DNA from: Phycisphaerales bacterium
GTDB taxonomy: Bacteria > Planctomycetota > Phycisphaerae > Phycisphaerales > UBA1924
NCBI GenBank assembly: GCA_021732675.1
Contig: JAKFUN010000101.1
Span: 1-35,425 of the forward strand
Reading direction: 5' to 3'
DNA length: 35,425 nucleotides
Part shown: positions 18,671 to 27,310 of the stretch, piece by piece
Numbering within the stretch: position 1 is the stretch's first letter
Layout: each line of letters starts with the position of its first letter
Notes under the pieces: generated by a model
Database searches by the model: none
What the model was told of the DNA's origin: nothing
What the model saw: only the letters and a program-made list of their open reading frames with translations
Made by a program: the position numbers and the translations under genes

Positions 18671-20050
18671 CTACTGAGCAAGGGCTTCGAGGAACTCGCG
18701 CGACCAGTCGTGCACGTCATGTCGTCGGACGTTGGAGCGAAGCATCGCCATGCGCATCCGCTGATCTTCTTTCTTCATCCGGACGGCCTCCACGATCGTC
18801 TTCTTCATGGTCTCCAGGTCGCGCGGGTTGACCAGGAGCGCCCGCCGCAGTTCGCGGGCAGCGCCAGCAAACTCGCTGAGCACCAGCACGCCGGTGTTGT
18901 CAGAACGGCACGCGACGTACTCCTTGGCGACCAGGTTCATCCCGTCGCGCAGGGGCGTGACGAGCATGACGTCGGCGGCGAGGTAATACGCCACCAGTTC
19001 CTCTCGCGCGAGCGAGCGACGGAAATAGTGCACCGCGACCTTCCCCGGCTGGCTGTTCTCTCCGTTGATGCGGCCCACAGTCTGCTCGACTTCTCGGCGC
19101 GTCTCCTCATACCCCGGCACGACCTCGCGGCTGGGCACGGCCACCTGGAGCATCACAACTTTGTTCGCGGAGAGTGTGCGCTCCTTCAGCAGCTCCTCGT
19201 ACGCGAGCAGCCGCAGCGGGATGCCCTTGGTGTAATCAAGACGGTCGACCCCAAGGAGGACGGTGCGGCCCGCGAGTTGCTTGCGAATCTCGGCGGCGCG
19301 GCGTTTGACGGCCGGCAGCGCCGCGGTCTTCTCAAACTCGCTGGTCGCGATCGAGATCGGGCACGCCTTTACGCGGATGGACCGGCCCTCGAAGGACAGT
19401 TCTCGCTCCGTCCCCTCCGCAGAGGTGTATCGCTTGGCCACACGAACGAAGTTCTCGGCGCTCGCCTGCGTCTGGAAGGCGATGACATCCGCGCCAAGAA
19501 GCCCACGCAGAATTGCGCTGCGCCAGGGAATCCAAGCGAAGAGTTCATCGGGTGGGAACGGGATGTGCAAGAAGAAGCCGATCTTCGCACCGGGCTTGCG
19601 GTCCCGCAGCAACTTCGGCACCATCTGCAACTGGTAGTCGTGTACCCAGACCAGGCTGCCCTTGCGGTACGACCTGGCCGAGGCCAGAGCGAACCGTTTG
19701 TTCACCGCGAGGTACGGGTCCCACCAGGAGCGGTGAAACTCCGGGTTGATGACCGCGTCGTGATAGAGCGGCCAGAGCGTTGTGTTGCAGAAGCCGTGGT
19801 AGTACTCGTTCACTTCTGAGCGGGAGAGCCCGACTGCCCGCAAGTCGAGCGAACCGACCGTCGCCGGGCGCGGCGCAGGCCCGGCCCCGCCGTCCCAGCC
19901 TATCCACACGCCGCCCCGCTCGGCAAGCACCGGCTCCATCGCCGAGACCAGCCCGCCGGGGCTGCGTTCCCACCGCGCGGAAGGCCCTTTCCCCGTCCGT
20001 GACGCGGGAAGGCGGTTGGCGACGACGATGAGTTTGGAGTGTTGGGGCAT
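18671..20050 (-). CDS. otsA: Trehalose-6-phosphate synthase (GT20)
   Basis: [94 protein letters not shown]. Confidence 0.95.
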   Translation of the reverse strand: MPQHSKLIVVANRLPASRTGKGPSARWERSPGGLVSAMEPVLAERGGVWIGWDGGAGPAPRPATVGSLDLRAVGLSRSEVNEYYHGFCNTTLWPLYHDAVINPEFHRSWWDPYLAVNKRFALASARSYRKGSLVWVHDYQLQMVPKLLRDRKPGAKIGFFLHIPFPPDELFAWIPWRSAILRGLLGADVIAFQTQASAENFVRVAKRYTSAEGTERELSFEGRSIRVKACPISIATSEFEKTAALPAVKRRAAEIRKQLAGRTVLLGVDRLDYTKGIPLRLLAYEELLKERTLSANKVVMLQVAVPSREVVPGYEETRREVEQTVGRINGENSQPGKVAVHYFRRSLAREELVAYYLAADVMLVTPLRDGMNLVAKEYVACRSDNTGVLVLSEFAGAARELRRALLVNPRDLETMKKTIVEAVRMKKEDQRMRMAMLRSNVRRHDVHDWSREFLEALAQ

Positions 20051-20300
20051 GATTCTCGTGCGAACTCAGGAGAAGAACCTAAGGCTCGACAGCGACAACA
20101 GTCTAGAGGTCCTTTGAAGCAGAGAAAGGCCCGAGGGGGATTTTTGCTCTTGTCTCAAGTTCTCGTTGAGGCTCGCCGAACGAACATGCAGTCTCCGCCG
20201 CGTGCCGATTGACGGCTTGGGTAGCGGCTGGACGCCCCAGCGCAGCGTGTGCGGGGCAGCACGAGCAAGCCGCCGAATCCATTGGAGCGGATACAGAATC

Positions 20301-21107
20301 ATGGCTGACTACATCCCCGGTCCCGATGCGTCGTTTCAGGTGACGCCCTCGCGGACTCGGGCTGTGGCAAGCCAACTTCGTGTTCCGTCTTTTCACGCTT
20401 CGCGGCCCTGAGCGGCCGCTTTGCTGGGCGCCAACGCCAATCTCGCCGCGCTTGGGCTCACCGCCGCCGACATGACCCCGATCACCGCGGCGCAGTCGCC
20501 GTGGGTCAACGGGTTCACCGCCAACTAACCTTTGCACGACTCACTCGTGCCTCCTCATTCCATGTATGTAATGTTGCGAGGATGCACGAGCGAGCCGTGA
20601 GGGGCCGCCGTCAACGCGGCAAAGTGCGGGGGGGCCGCCAAGCAGAGCAAGGATGAGGCCCGCGCCGCGTATGTCGCCGCGATCCGGCCGCTCGTGCGCC
20701 GCTTGCAGGCGTCAAACGTAGTGAGCGATGCCGAGAAGGCGTCGCTGGGTATCACGGTCGCTCAGGCCCCCAGCCCCATCGGCCCGCCGACCACCGCGCC
20801 CATCTGCTCCATCGAGTGCGGGAATCGCTTGCAGCAGGTGTTGCGTTTCGTGGACTCGGCCACGCCGACCCGCAAGGCCAAGCCGCCGGGCGCGCTGGGC
20901 GTCGAAATTTGGAACAAGGTGGGCACCACGCCCCCGACGGGCGAAGCGGACCTGCGCTTCGTCGCGGTCGATACCAACGCGCCGTACGTGATGAACTTCG
21001 ACTCCGCCGACGGCGGCAAGACCAACTACGTGTGGATGCGTTGGGTCTCGCCGACCGGCGAGCGCGGGCCGTGGGGCGAACAGGCGCAGGCGACGATTGC
21101 GGCGTGA
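20301..21107 (+). pseudogene. Uncharacterised paralog family, copy 2 (interrupted)
   Basis: Starts MADYIPGPDASF, shifts frame repeatedly, then LLGANANLAALGLTAADMTPITAAQSPWVNGFTAN*, an inserted hairpin sequence, then KQSKDEARAAYVAAIRPLVRRLQASNVVSDAEKASLGITVAQAP...GPWGEQAQATIAA. Confidence 0.75.
20533..20601. repeat. Palindromic (REP/MITE-like) insertion in copy 2
   Basis: 24-nt imperfect inverted repeat: TGCACGACTCACTCGTGCCTCCTC (20533-20556) and GAGGATGCACGAGCGAGCCGTGAG (20578-20601), 19/24 complementary, spacer 21 nt. Confidence 0.7.
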
Positions 21108-21176
21108 ACGCTTCGCGGCGCGGCGGAAGCGTGCGCCGCACCACAACTGAATCGGAACCACCGACGGCCCCGGCAC

Positions 21177-21725
21177 ATGCTGGGGCCGTGTTCGCTCCCG
21201 ACGACCAACGCCGACCGCGCCGAGATGGGGATCACGGTGCGGGACACTTCTCCCACGCCAGCGCCCGCGCCGTCGTCGCGCCCGCTCGCGCTGGTCGAGA
21301 GCGGGCAGCGGCTCACGCACCAACTGCGGCTGGTGGATGAGTCCACACTGACTTCGGGCCGAGGCGGCAGGGCCCGCCGCGCCCGGCCCGCGGGCGTGCT
21401 CGGGGCCGAGGTGTGGGTGAAACTGGTGGCGCCCGGCATTGGGCATTCGGCATTGGGCATTCGTCAAGACAGGTCCGACACGAATGCCGAATCACGAATG
21501 CCGAATGCCGCCGCCGAAGACTCACGCTCGCTCGGGGACCCTTCGACCTTCTCGTTCCTGACCATGACCACGAAACCGAGCTTCCGCGCCGAGTTCAAGG
21601 CGGGCGAGGAGGGCAAAACCGCCGTCTCCATGGCCCGCCTGATCAACACCCGCGGCGAAAAGGGGCCGTGGTCCAACATCAAGGCGGCGACCGTGGCAGC
21701 CCAGGTGGCGGCGGTGGGGGCGTAA
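21177..21725 (+). pseudogene. Uncharacterised paralog family, copy 3 (5'-truncated, with in-frame insertion)
   Basis: From TTNADRAEMGITVRDTSPTPAPAPSSRPLALVESGQRLTHQLRLVDES onward nearly identical to copy 1; the N-terminal ~95 residues of the family are absent and the ATG at 21177 is probably fortuitous. Could still be expressed. Confidence 0.65.
21435..21509. repeat. Long palindromic repeat (GGCATTSGGCATTSG type) inside copy 3
   Basis: Arms GGCATTGGGCATTCGGCATTGGGCATTCGT (21435-21464) and ACGAATGCCGAATCACGAATGCCGAATGCC (21480-21509), 26/30 complementary, 15-nt spacer; absent from copy 1. Confidence 0.85.
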
Positions 21726-21773
21726 ACTCTCGCGACCATTCCATTCAGTCAGTGAGCGCGGGGAATCTTTCCC

Positions 21774-22445
21774 ATGTTGGCAATCGCCTCTCGTCCATAC
21801 ACCGACGCCGAGTTCGATGAGTACGCCGAACGGATGGCGACGGGGCGGGCGTATTCCTTCTCGGTCATCGTGCTGAGCGGGGCGATTGCGGGCGCGGCCG
21901 TGACACTGGGCGCCTACGCGGCCCACTGGCTCTATGCCTGGTGGGTTGCTTCGAGCGTGACGTGGACTTTTTCGCTGAGTGTCGGCGGGGTGGCGGCGGT
22001 TGTGACCTCTGTCGGGCTGTGGATCCTGGGGAGCGACGACGATTGGACTAAGCAACCTCCGGAACTCGCCATCGACGTGACGGCCAGCGCGTACGCCGCG
22101 TGGCGCACCGAGAGCGACGGGCTCGACGTGGTGTACGTGCTGCGGGTCGAGGCTGGCCGATACCTTCTCATCACCGAGAACGCTCTGACGCCGCCGCTGC
22201 TGAAAGCACAGGCTGCCGGCGCGGAGACGATTCCGTCGGGCATTCGGTTGGTGCTGTTGGGAGAGGGCGCGTTTCGCGTCGCGATGGCCGTGTCGTTCTC
22301 AGGGCCGGCCATTCCGTTGGCGCGGGTGAACGCAAACCCCACCGACACGGACCCCGATCGCTTCGACGAGACGCCGATCCCCGATGGTCTGTATGTGACC
22401 GATGAGCTCCCGGCCAGGATCCGCCGCGCGATTGGGGTGGCGTAG
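21774..22445 (+). CDS. Hypothetical membrane protein
   Basis: 223 aa with two N-terminal TM segments and a soluble C-terminal domain. Confidence 0.6.
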   Translation: MLAIASRPYTDAEFDEYAERMATGRAYSFSVIVLSGAIAGAAVTLGAYAAHWLYAWWVASSVTWTFSLSVGGVAAVVTSVGLWILGSDDDWTKQPPELAIDVTASAYAAWRTESDGLDVVYVLRVEAGRYLLITENALTPPLLKAQAAGAETIPSGIRLVLLGEGAFRVAMAVSFSGPAIPLARVNANPTDTDPDRFDETPIPDGLYVTDELPARIRRAIGVA

Positions 22446-22813
22446 TGCGATTTGGGGCCTGACGGGCAGGGAGCGCCGGGCAACGTGGAACCACAACCTT
22501 CGCGCGGGCGGGCACTTGCGGGGAGCGAACGATCCGCGGTGAAATGGCGCGGCTAGCGAAACGTCCGTTCAAGTGCCGCGGTGCGCCACCGCGAGCCCAA
22601 GCCGCGAGCACGGGGTGTTGGTGCGTGACATTACCGAGGTAGACCTTGCTCGCGCTGCGGGGTCGTAGGGGCCAGAGGCTGCGATTGGGCCGACAACTGC
22701 CGTGGCGGGCGCCGCCACTGAAGCCAACAGGGAACACTCGCCCTTCGCGAGGCCTTGTCTGGCGTGCGTCCAGCGGGGGCCTGAGTGTTCTTGATACCCG
22801 CCTCGCTCTGTGC

Positions 22814-25312
22814 TTACGCCATGGCCGGATCGCTGGTGGTCCACTTTCCGGATTCTACTTTGCCCGCGTAGCGGCACTCGAAGACCTTGTCGCCCTCGAT
22901 GCGCACCGCCAGGTCGTACCAGCCGCCGCTCTTGGTGGTGTCGAACTTCATGAGGCTGGAGGCACCGTTGGAGAGTTCGGCCTTGGCCATCTCGCCGCCG
23001 TAGGAGAGGTCGCGGACTTCGGCGGTGCGCTTGCCGCCCGCCGCGCGGCTGGTGATTGATACTTCCAGCACGCCGGTGGGCTTGCGGTCCTTCCCGGTGA
23101 TCGGGGTCACGCTCACATCCATGGCGTGCGCGCCGAGCATGCGAAACTCGCGATAAAGGCCGTTTGGTCCAAAGACGCGGAGGTGCGCCGGGGCTCCGCC
23201 GAACTCGCTGATGGCCCAACTGTCGGCCAGGGCGTCGCCGGGCTTGAGGGCGTACTGGCGCACGGCAAAGTCGCCGCTTGCTTGAACGGCGTGCACGGTG
23301 AAGGCTGCGCCGGCGGCTTGCGGGCCGAAGGCGTCGTTGGCGGCGCTCAGCCCCAGGCTCACGCGTGAGAGGTCGGCGCTCAGGCGGAAGTCGGCGGCGA
23401 GCTCGTAGGGCAGCGGGCAGGCCGGGCGAGTGCCGGGCTCCTGGGCGGGCAGGGTGTTGCGCTTGCCGTTGCGCAAGGCTTCGAGATCGGCGACCAGCAG
23501 CGGGTGGTAACCAGGCAAGTCTTTGTACTGCGACTTGTGAATGGACTGAATGACGGCGTCGCGTGATTCAAAGGGAAGCTTGGTGGGCGATGTGTCGTCG
23601 GCGCTGCGGAAGATGCTCGTGAGGTCGCCGCAGACGGCGCGACGCCACGCGCTGATGTTGGGCTCCTGCACCGGCTTGCCGAGCTTGTGGCTAAGGAGCT
23701 TTTCGAGGAACTGCAGGGGCGAGGTGTGGTCGAAGACTTGGGAGCAGACGCAGCCGCCGCGGCTCCAGGGCGAAGCGACGATCATGGGCACACGGAACCC
23801 CAGCCCGATGCTGCTGCCGCGCGCGTCGTGGGGGTTGGTGCGGGTCAAATCGTCGTCGAGCTCGACATACTCGGTGGAAGTGTCGATCCCCTCCGACACG
23901 CGCCCGGTCTCGGGGTGTCCGGGCCGAGGAGCGGCGAAGGGTGCAACATGGTCAAAGTACCCGTCATTCTCGTCGTAGGTGAGAATGAAGATCGTCTTGC
24001 GCCAAAACTCGGGGTTTTTGGTGAGGATGTCGATGACCTCGGAGAGATACCACGCGCCGTACCAGGCTGAGCCGGGGTGATCGCTGAATCGCTCCGGGGC
24101 CACCAGCCATGAGACGGTGGGGAGCTTGCCGTTGCCGACATCTTCGCGGAACTGATGAAGCACGTCGCCCTTGGGCACCTTGAGGCGGCGCTGAAGACCC
24201 TTGTCGTCGTAGGTGAGTTCCGCGAGCGAGCGATGATCCGGGTCGCCGGTGTTGGTCGTGAAAGCCTTTGTGTGTAGCGCCTTGGCGCGGGGTGGCAGCG
24301 CGTCCCAGGCTTCTTGATTGAAGAACGCCATCTCGGTGGCGATGGCGTGCAGCTCGGCCTGCAACTCTCCGACGCGCTTGTCGATGGCGTCGGCTTCCTT
24401 CTGAGAAATGCCGGGGACCTGGCGCCGGTTCTGCGCCGACAGCAGCTCTTTGGGGATCTGTTCTTTGCGAATCGCGATCCAATCCCGGTGGGTCTGAGCG
24501 AAGCGGACTTTGTACTGCTCGAACCACTCGATGGGGTTGTCGGTGAAGTTGGAGAGCCAGGCGTCTTCTTCGCCCTTCAGGCCCGAATCGAGGCTGAGTT
24601 CGTTTTGGTAGATGCGCCAGGAAACGCCGAGGTCTTCGAGACGTTCGGGAAAGGTGGTCCAACTGGCCCATTTGCCGTAGTCGACGTCTTGGTTGCGGAC
24701 GTGGGCGGGGCCGCTGGGGGTGCCGCGAATGGTGCCGGACCAGAGATAGAGGCGGTTGGGTGTCGTGCCGGTGAGGGAAGAGCAGAAGTTCTGGTCGCAG
24801 ACGGTGAAGGCGTCGGCGAGCGCGTAATAAAACGGGATGTCCTGCCGGGTGTAATAGCCCATGGTCAGAGGCATGTCGCGATACGCCGCGTTGCCACTGT
24901 GCTTGGCGGCCAACCAGCCATCGTGCCTGCCCCCGTTGGATGCGTCCACCTGATCACTCCAGGAGTGGGGGAGCGAGCCCATCCAGGTTGATCGCGAGCC
25001 GTGCAGGTCGAGGTGAAAGGGCACAAAGGTGAGCCCGTCGGTGTTGGTTTGGGCCCAGACGGGGTTTCCGCCGGGGAGCTTCATGGCTCGCGGGTCGTTG
25101 AAGCCGCGAACGCCGCGCAGGGCGCCGAAGCAGTGATCGAATGAACGATTCTCCTGCATCAAGATGACGACGTGCTCGGCATCCAGATACGTCGAGCCCG
25201 GAGTGGGCTCAATGTTGAGGGCGGCTTGGATGGAGGCAGGCAAGGCCCCAAAGACGCCGGCGGCCCCAGAGAGGAGAGCCGCCCGCTTGATGAACTCGCG
25301 ACGAGAGTGCAT
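22814..25312 (-). CDS. Tat-exported phospholipase C-like phosphoesterase
   Basis: Tat-like leader MHSRREFIKRAALLSGAAGVFGALPASIQA; VVILMQENRSFDHCFGALRGVRGFNDPRAM, LTYDENDGYFDHVAPFAAP, SWSRGGCV motifs of bacterial phosphocholine-type PLC. Confidence 0.92.
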   Translation of the reverse strand: MHSRREFIKRAALLSGAAGVFGALPASIQAALNIEPTPGSTYLDAEHVVILMQENRSFDHCFGALRGVRGFNDPRAMKLPGGNPVWAQTNTDGLTFVPFHLDLHGSRSTWMGSLPHSWSDQVDASNGGRHDGWLAAKHSGNAAYRDMPLTMGYYTRQDIPFYYALADAFTVCDQNFCSSLTGTTPNRLYLWSGTIRGTPSGPAHVRNQDVDYGKWASWTTFPERLEDLGVSWRIYQNELSLDSGLKGEEDAWLSNFTDNPIEWFEQYKVRFAQTHRDWIAIRKEQIPKELLSAQNRRQVPGISQKEADAIDKRVGELQAELHAIATEMAFFNQEAWDALPPRAKALHTKAFTTNTGDPDHRSLAELTYDDKGLQRRLKVPKGDVLHQFREDVGNGKLPTVSWLVAPERFSDHPGSAWYGAWYLSEVIDILTKNPEFWRKTIFILTYDENDGYFDHVAPFAAPRPGHPETGRVSEGIDTSTEYVELDDDLTRTNPHDARGSSIGLGFRVPMIVASPWSRGGCVCSQVFDHTSPLQFLEKLLSHKLGKPVQEPNISAWRRAVCGDLTSIFRSADDTSPTKLPFESRDAVIQSIHKSQYKDLPGYHPLLVADLEALRNGKRNTLPAQEPGTRPACPLPYELAADFRLSADLSRVSLGLSAANDAFGPQAAGAAFTVHAVQASGDFAVRQYALKPGDALADSWAISEFGGAPAHLRVFGPNGLYREFRMLGAHAMDVSVTPITGKDRKPTGVLEVSITSRAAGGKRTAEVRDLSYGGEMAKAELSNGASSLMKFDTTKSGGWYDLAVRIEGDKVFECRYAGKVESGKWTTSDPAMA

Positions 25313-25587
25313 AAACGTTCCTTGAGTCAGGTTCGAGGTCGGGGGCTTGTGGGACTACCAACGGACGGTAGCGGCGTTGACAGCCGGGCGCGTCGCGCAG
25401 CGGGCCGGGAAGAAATTCGGTCTAAACCCTGAGGGGCTGGCCAAATTCGATGGGTCCCTGGGGCTAGCTTGGGATTCGGGGCCCGAAAGTTGTCGGGCGT
25501 GGCGGCTTTCCCCGGCGAGAGAGCTACGTGCCGAGGTGTCTTCATGCAAGCTAAATGCATAGTTGACACATTTCGCCGGATATCCCC

Positions 25588-25616
25588 TTGTCAGGGCAGC
25601 CAGGGTCCGCTATTCT
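25588..25616 (+). promoter_or_regulatory. Putative sigma70-type promoter for the PEP-CTERM-like gene
   Basis: TTGTCA (25588-25593), 17-bp spacer, TATTCT (25611-25616), about 80 nt upstream of ATG 25698. Confidence 0.45.
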
Positions 25617-25697
25617 CGTAACGTCGCCGAGAGGTGACCAGGAGACCGTCGGGTGCGTGTTGCCCCGGCGAATATCAGAGAGACAGGAGAACTGACA

Positions 25698-26375
25698 ATG
25701 CGTTATGTTGCTTTTGGTGCTGTGGCTGCGCTCGCGCTGGCCGCCTCTGCTCAGGGTTCGATTCTGAACTCGGGCGTCTATCTACTCGGCAATCATCCGG
25801 ATGGCTCGGCTCAGCCCCCCCAGTACGGGCTGCGTCTGGATGAACTCGTCAACGTGACGAGCGGGCACGACATCTTCTCGTTCGACTTCAACGACTCGCG
25901 TTCGCAGGTTAACCTGGTGGTCAGCGCGAACTCGCTGCGGATCATCGGGCACTCCTACGGCGGGCGCGACACCGGCTCGGGGTACGCCAACGACGCCTAC
26001 CGCGGGGTGTACAGCTTTGACTTCATCTACAACCTCGGCGTGCAGCCCGTTGGCGGCGACGACGATATCTGGGTCAACACCACCAACCACGTGAACTTCG
26101 GCTCCATCACGCTGCCCAACGGCAACGTGCAGAACCTCGTTGACGAGCGCGGCAGCAACGGCTTCTCGCTGCGTCTGGGCAACGAGAACAACGATCTGGG
26201 CCATCGCGGCTTCGCTGGGGTCTCCGGCTGGGGCTGGATCACCTATGTGAACAACGCTGGGCAGGTTCAGCCCCACGTTGAGTCCTCCGACTGGCTCTTC
26301 ACCGTCGTCCCGACCCCCGGTTCGGCGATGCTGCTGGGCATGGGTGTGATCGCTGCGGGCCGCCGTCGCCGGTAA
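25698..26375 (+). CDS. Secreted protein with PEP-CTERM-like sorting signal
   Basis: ATG 25698 with SD ACAGGAGA; signal peptide MRYVAFGAVAALALAASAQG; C-terminus VVPTPGSAMLLGMGVIAAGRRRR. Confidence 0.8.
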   Translation: MRYVAFGAVAALALAASAQGSILNSGVYLLGNHPDGSAQPPQYGLRLDELVNVTSGHDIFSFDFNDSRSQVNLVVSANSLRIIGHSYGGRDTGSGYANDAYRGVYSFDFIYNLGVQPVGGDDDIWVNTTNHVNFGSITLPNGNVQNLVDERGSNGFSLRLGNENNDLGHRGFAGVSGWGWITYVNNAGQVQPHVESSDWLFTVVPTPGSAMLLGMGVIAAGRRRR

Positions 26376-26406
26376 GCCTTGCGGTTGAAAGTCAACCTCT
26401 ATCAGG

Positions 26407-26435
26407 CCCCCTCGATCGCTCGAGGGGGTTTGTAT
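26407..26435 (+). terminator. Rho-independent terminator after the PEP-CTERM-like gene
   Basis: CCCCCTCGA-TCGC-TCGAGGGGG (26407-26428), then TTTGTATTTTT. Confidence 0.85.
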
Positions 26436-26565
26436 TTTTGAGGCGACCATGTTCTCGAGGCGAACTTCCGGTGCGGACCACCTTGATGGTCTTGCCTGTT
26501 CGACGCTGGGGGACGCGATGCGTCGTCCTAGAGCGGCTGGCGTGCTCGTATCGAGGCAAAACTCG

Positions 26566-26637
26566 GAGCCCGACGCGGGCGCCAGGTTCACCATCGTGAA
26601 CAGGCGCGAAAGTGAACCTCGCTCGCGCTTCGGGCTC
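26566..26637. other. 72-nt symmetric hairpin-forming sequence between convergent genes
   Basis: Collinear paired blocks: GAGCCCGA/TCGGGCTC, CGCG/CGCG, AGGTTCAC/GTGAACCT. Confidence 0.6.
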
Positions 26638-26660
26638 GTCGGGCTGGCACTGGCACCCAG

Positions 26661-27257
26661 TTAGGTCGCGGGGTTGCCGGAGGCGATGATGCGCTCCAGC
26701 ATGACGTCTGCGTCAGACTCGAAAAGCACCTGGGTTCGGTGGTTGAGGCGAAGGAACTTCTCCCGATCCGCCTGGTCCAGGAACGCCATCAACGGCTCGT
26801 AGTAACCCAGGGTGTTGAGCAGACCCACGGGCTTGGAGTGAATGCCCAGTTGAGCCCAGGCCAGTATCTCGAAGATCTCGTCGAGCGTGCCCAGGCCTCC
26901 GGGAAGGGCGATGAAGGCGTCAGCCTGCTCGGCCATCATGGACTTGCGTTCGTGCATCGAATCCACGATGTGCAGGTTCGTGAGGCCCGTGTGGCCAAGC
27001 TCGCGATCTTTGAGCAGCGTCGTGATGACGCCGATCACCTTGCCACCAGCCGCCAGGGCGGCGTCGGCGACCGCGCCCATGAGTCCTGCCCGCCCGCCGC
27101 CGTAAACCAGGGTCATGCCCCGCGCCGCGATTCCCCGCCCCAGCGCGAACGCGGCCATGGAGTACTCCGGTCGCCCGCCGTGCGACGCCCCGCAAAAAAC
27201 GCAGACGCGAGAGACTTTGCCGGGCCGATTTGCATGGTACATCGCGTCCTGGTTCAT
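26661..27257 (-). CDS. LOG family protein (TIGR00730-type putative phosphoribohydrolase)
   Basis: VCVFCGASHGGRPEY, YGGGRAGLMGAVADAAL, SMHERKSMMAEQADAFIALPGGLGTLDEIFEILAWAQLG. ATG at 27257 chosen over the longer ORF. Confidence 0.93.
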   Translation of the reverse strand: MNQDAMYHANRPGKVSRVCVFCGASHGGRPEYSMAAFALGRGIAARGMTLVYGGGRAGLMGAVADAALAAGGKVIGVITTLLKDRELGHTGLTNLHIVDSMHERKSMMAEQADAFIALPGGLGTLDEIFEILAWAQLGIHSKPVGLLNTLGYYEPLMAFLDQADREKFLRLNHRTQVLFESDADVMLERIIASGNPAT

Positions 27258-27310
27258 GATCCGCAACGGTAGTGGGGGAGAGTGGGTCAAAGACGCCAGC
27301 AGAGGCGGGT

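Noticed and set aside
21164-21189. ACGGCCCC-N10-GGGGCCGT hairpin between copies 2 and 3 as a terminator
   Set aside because: Stem is real but there is no T-tract after it; not enough to call a terminator.
22569-23219. 216-aa minus-strand ORF at the phospholipase C-like 3' end
   Set aside because: Overlaps the PLC-like coding region in another frame; R/H-rich shadow ORF.
26449-26664. 71-aa ORF between PEP-CTERM-like and LOG genes
   Set aside because: No SD, no family resemblance, overlaps the 72-nt hairpin; probably chance.
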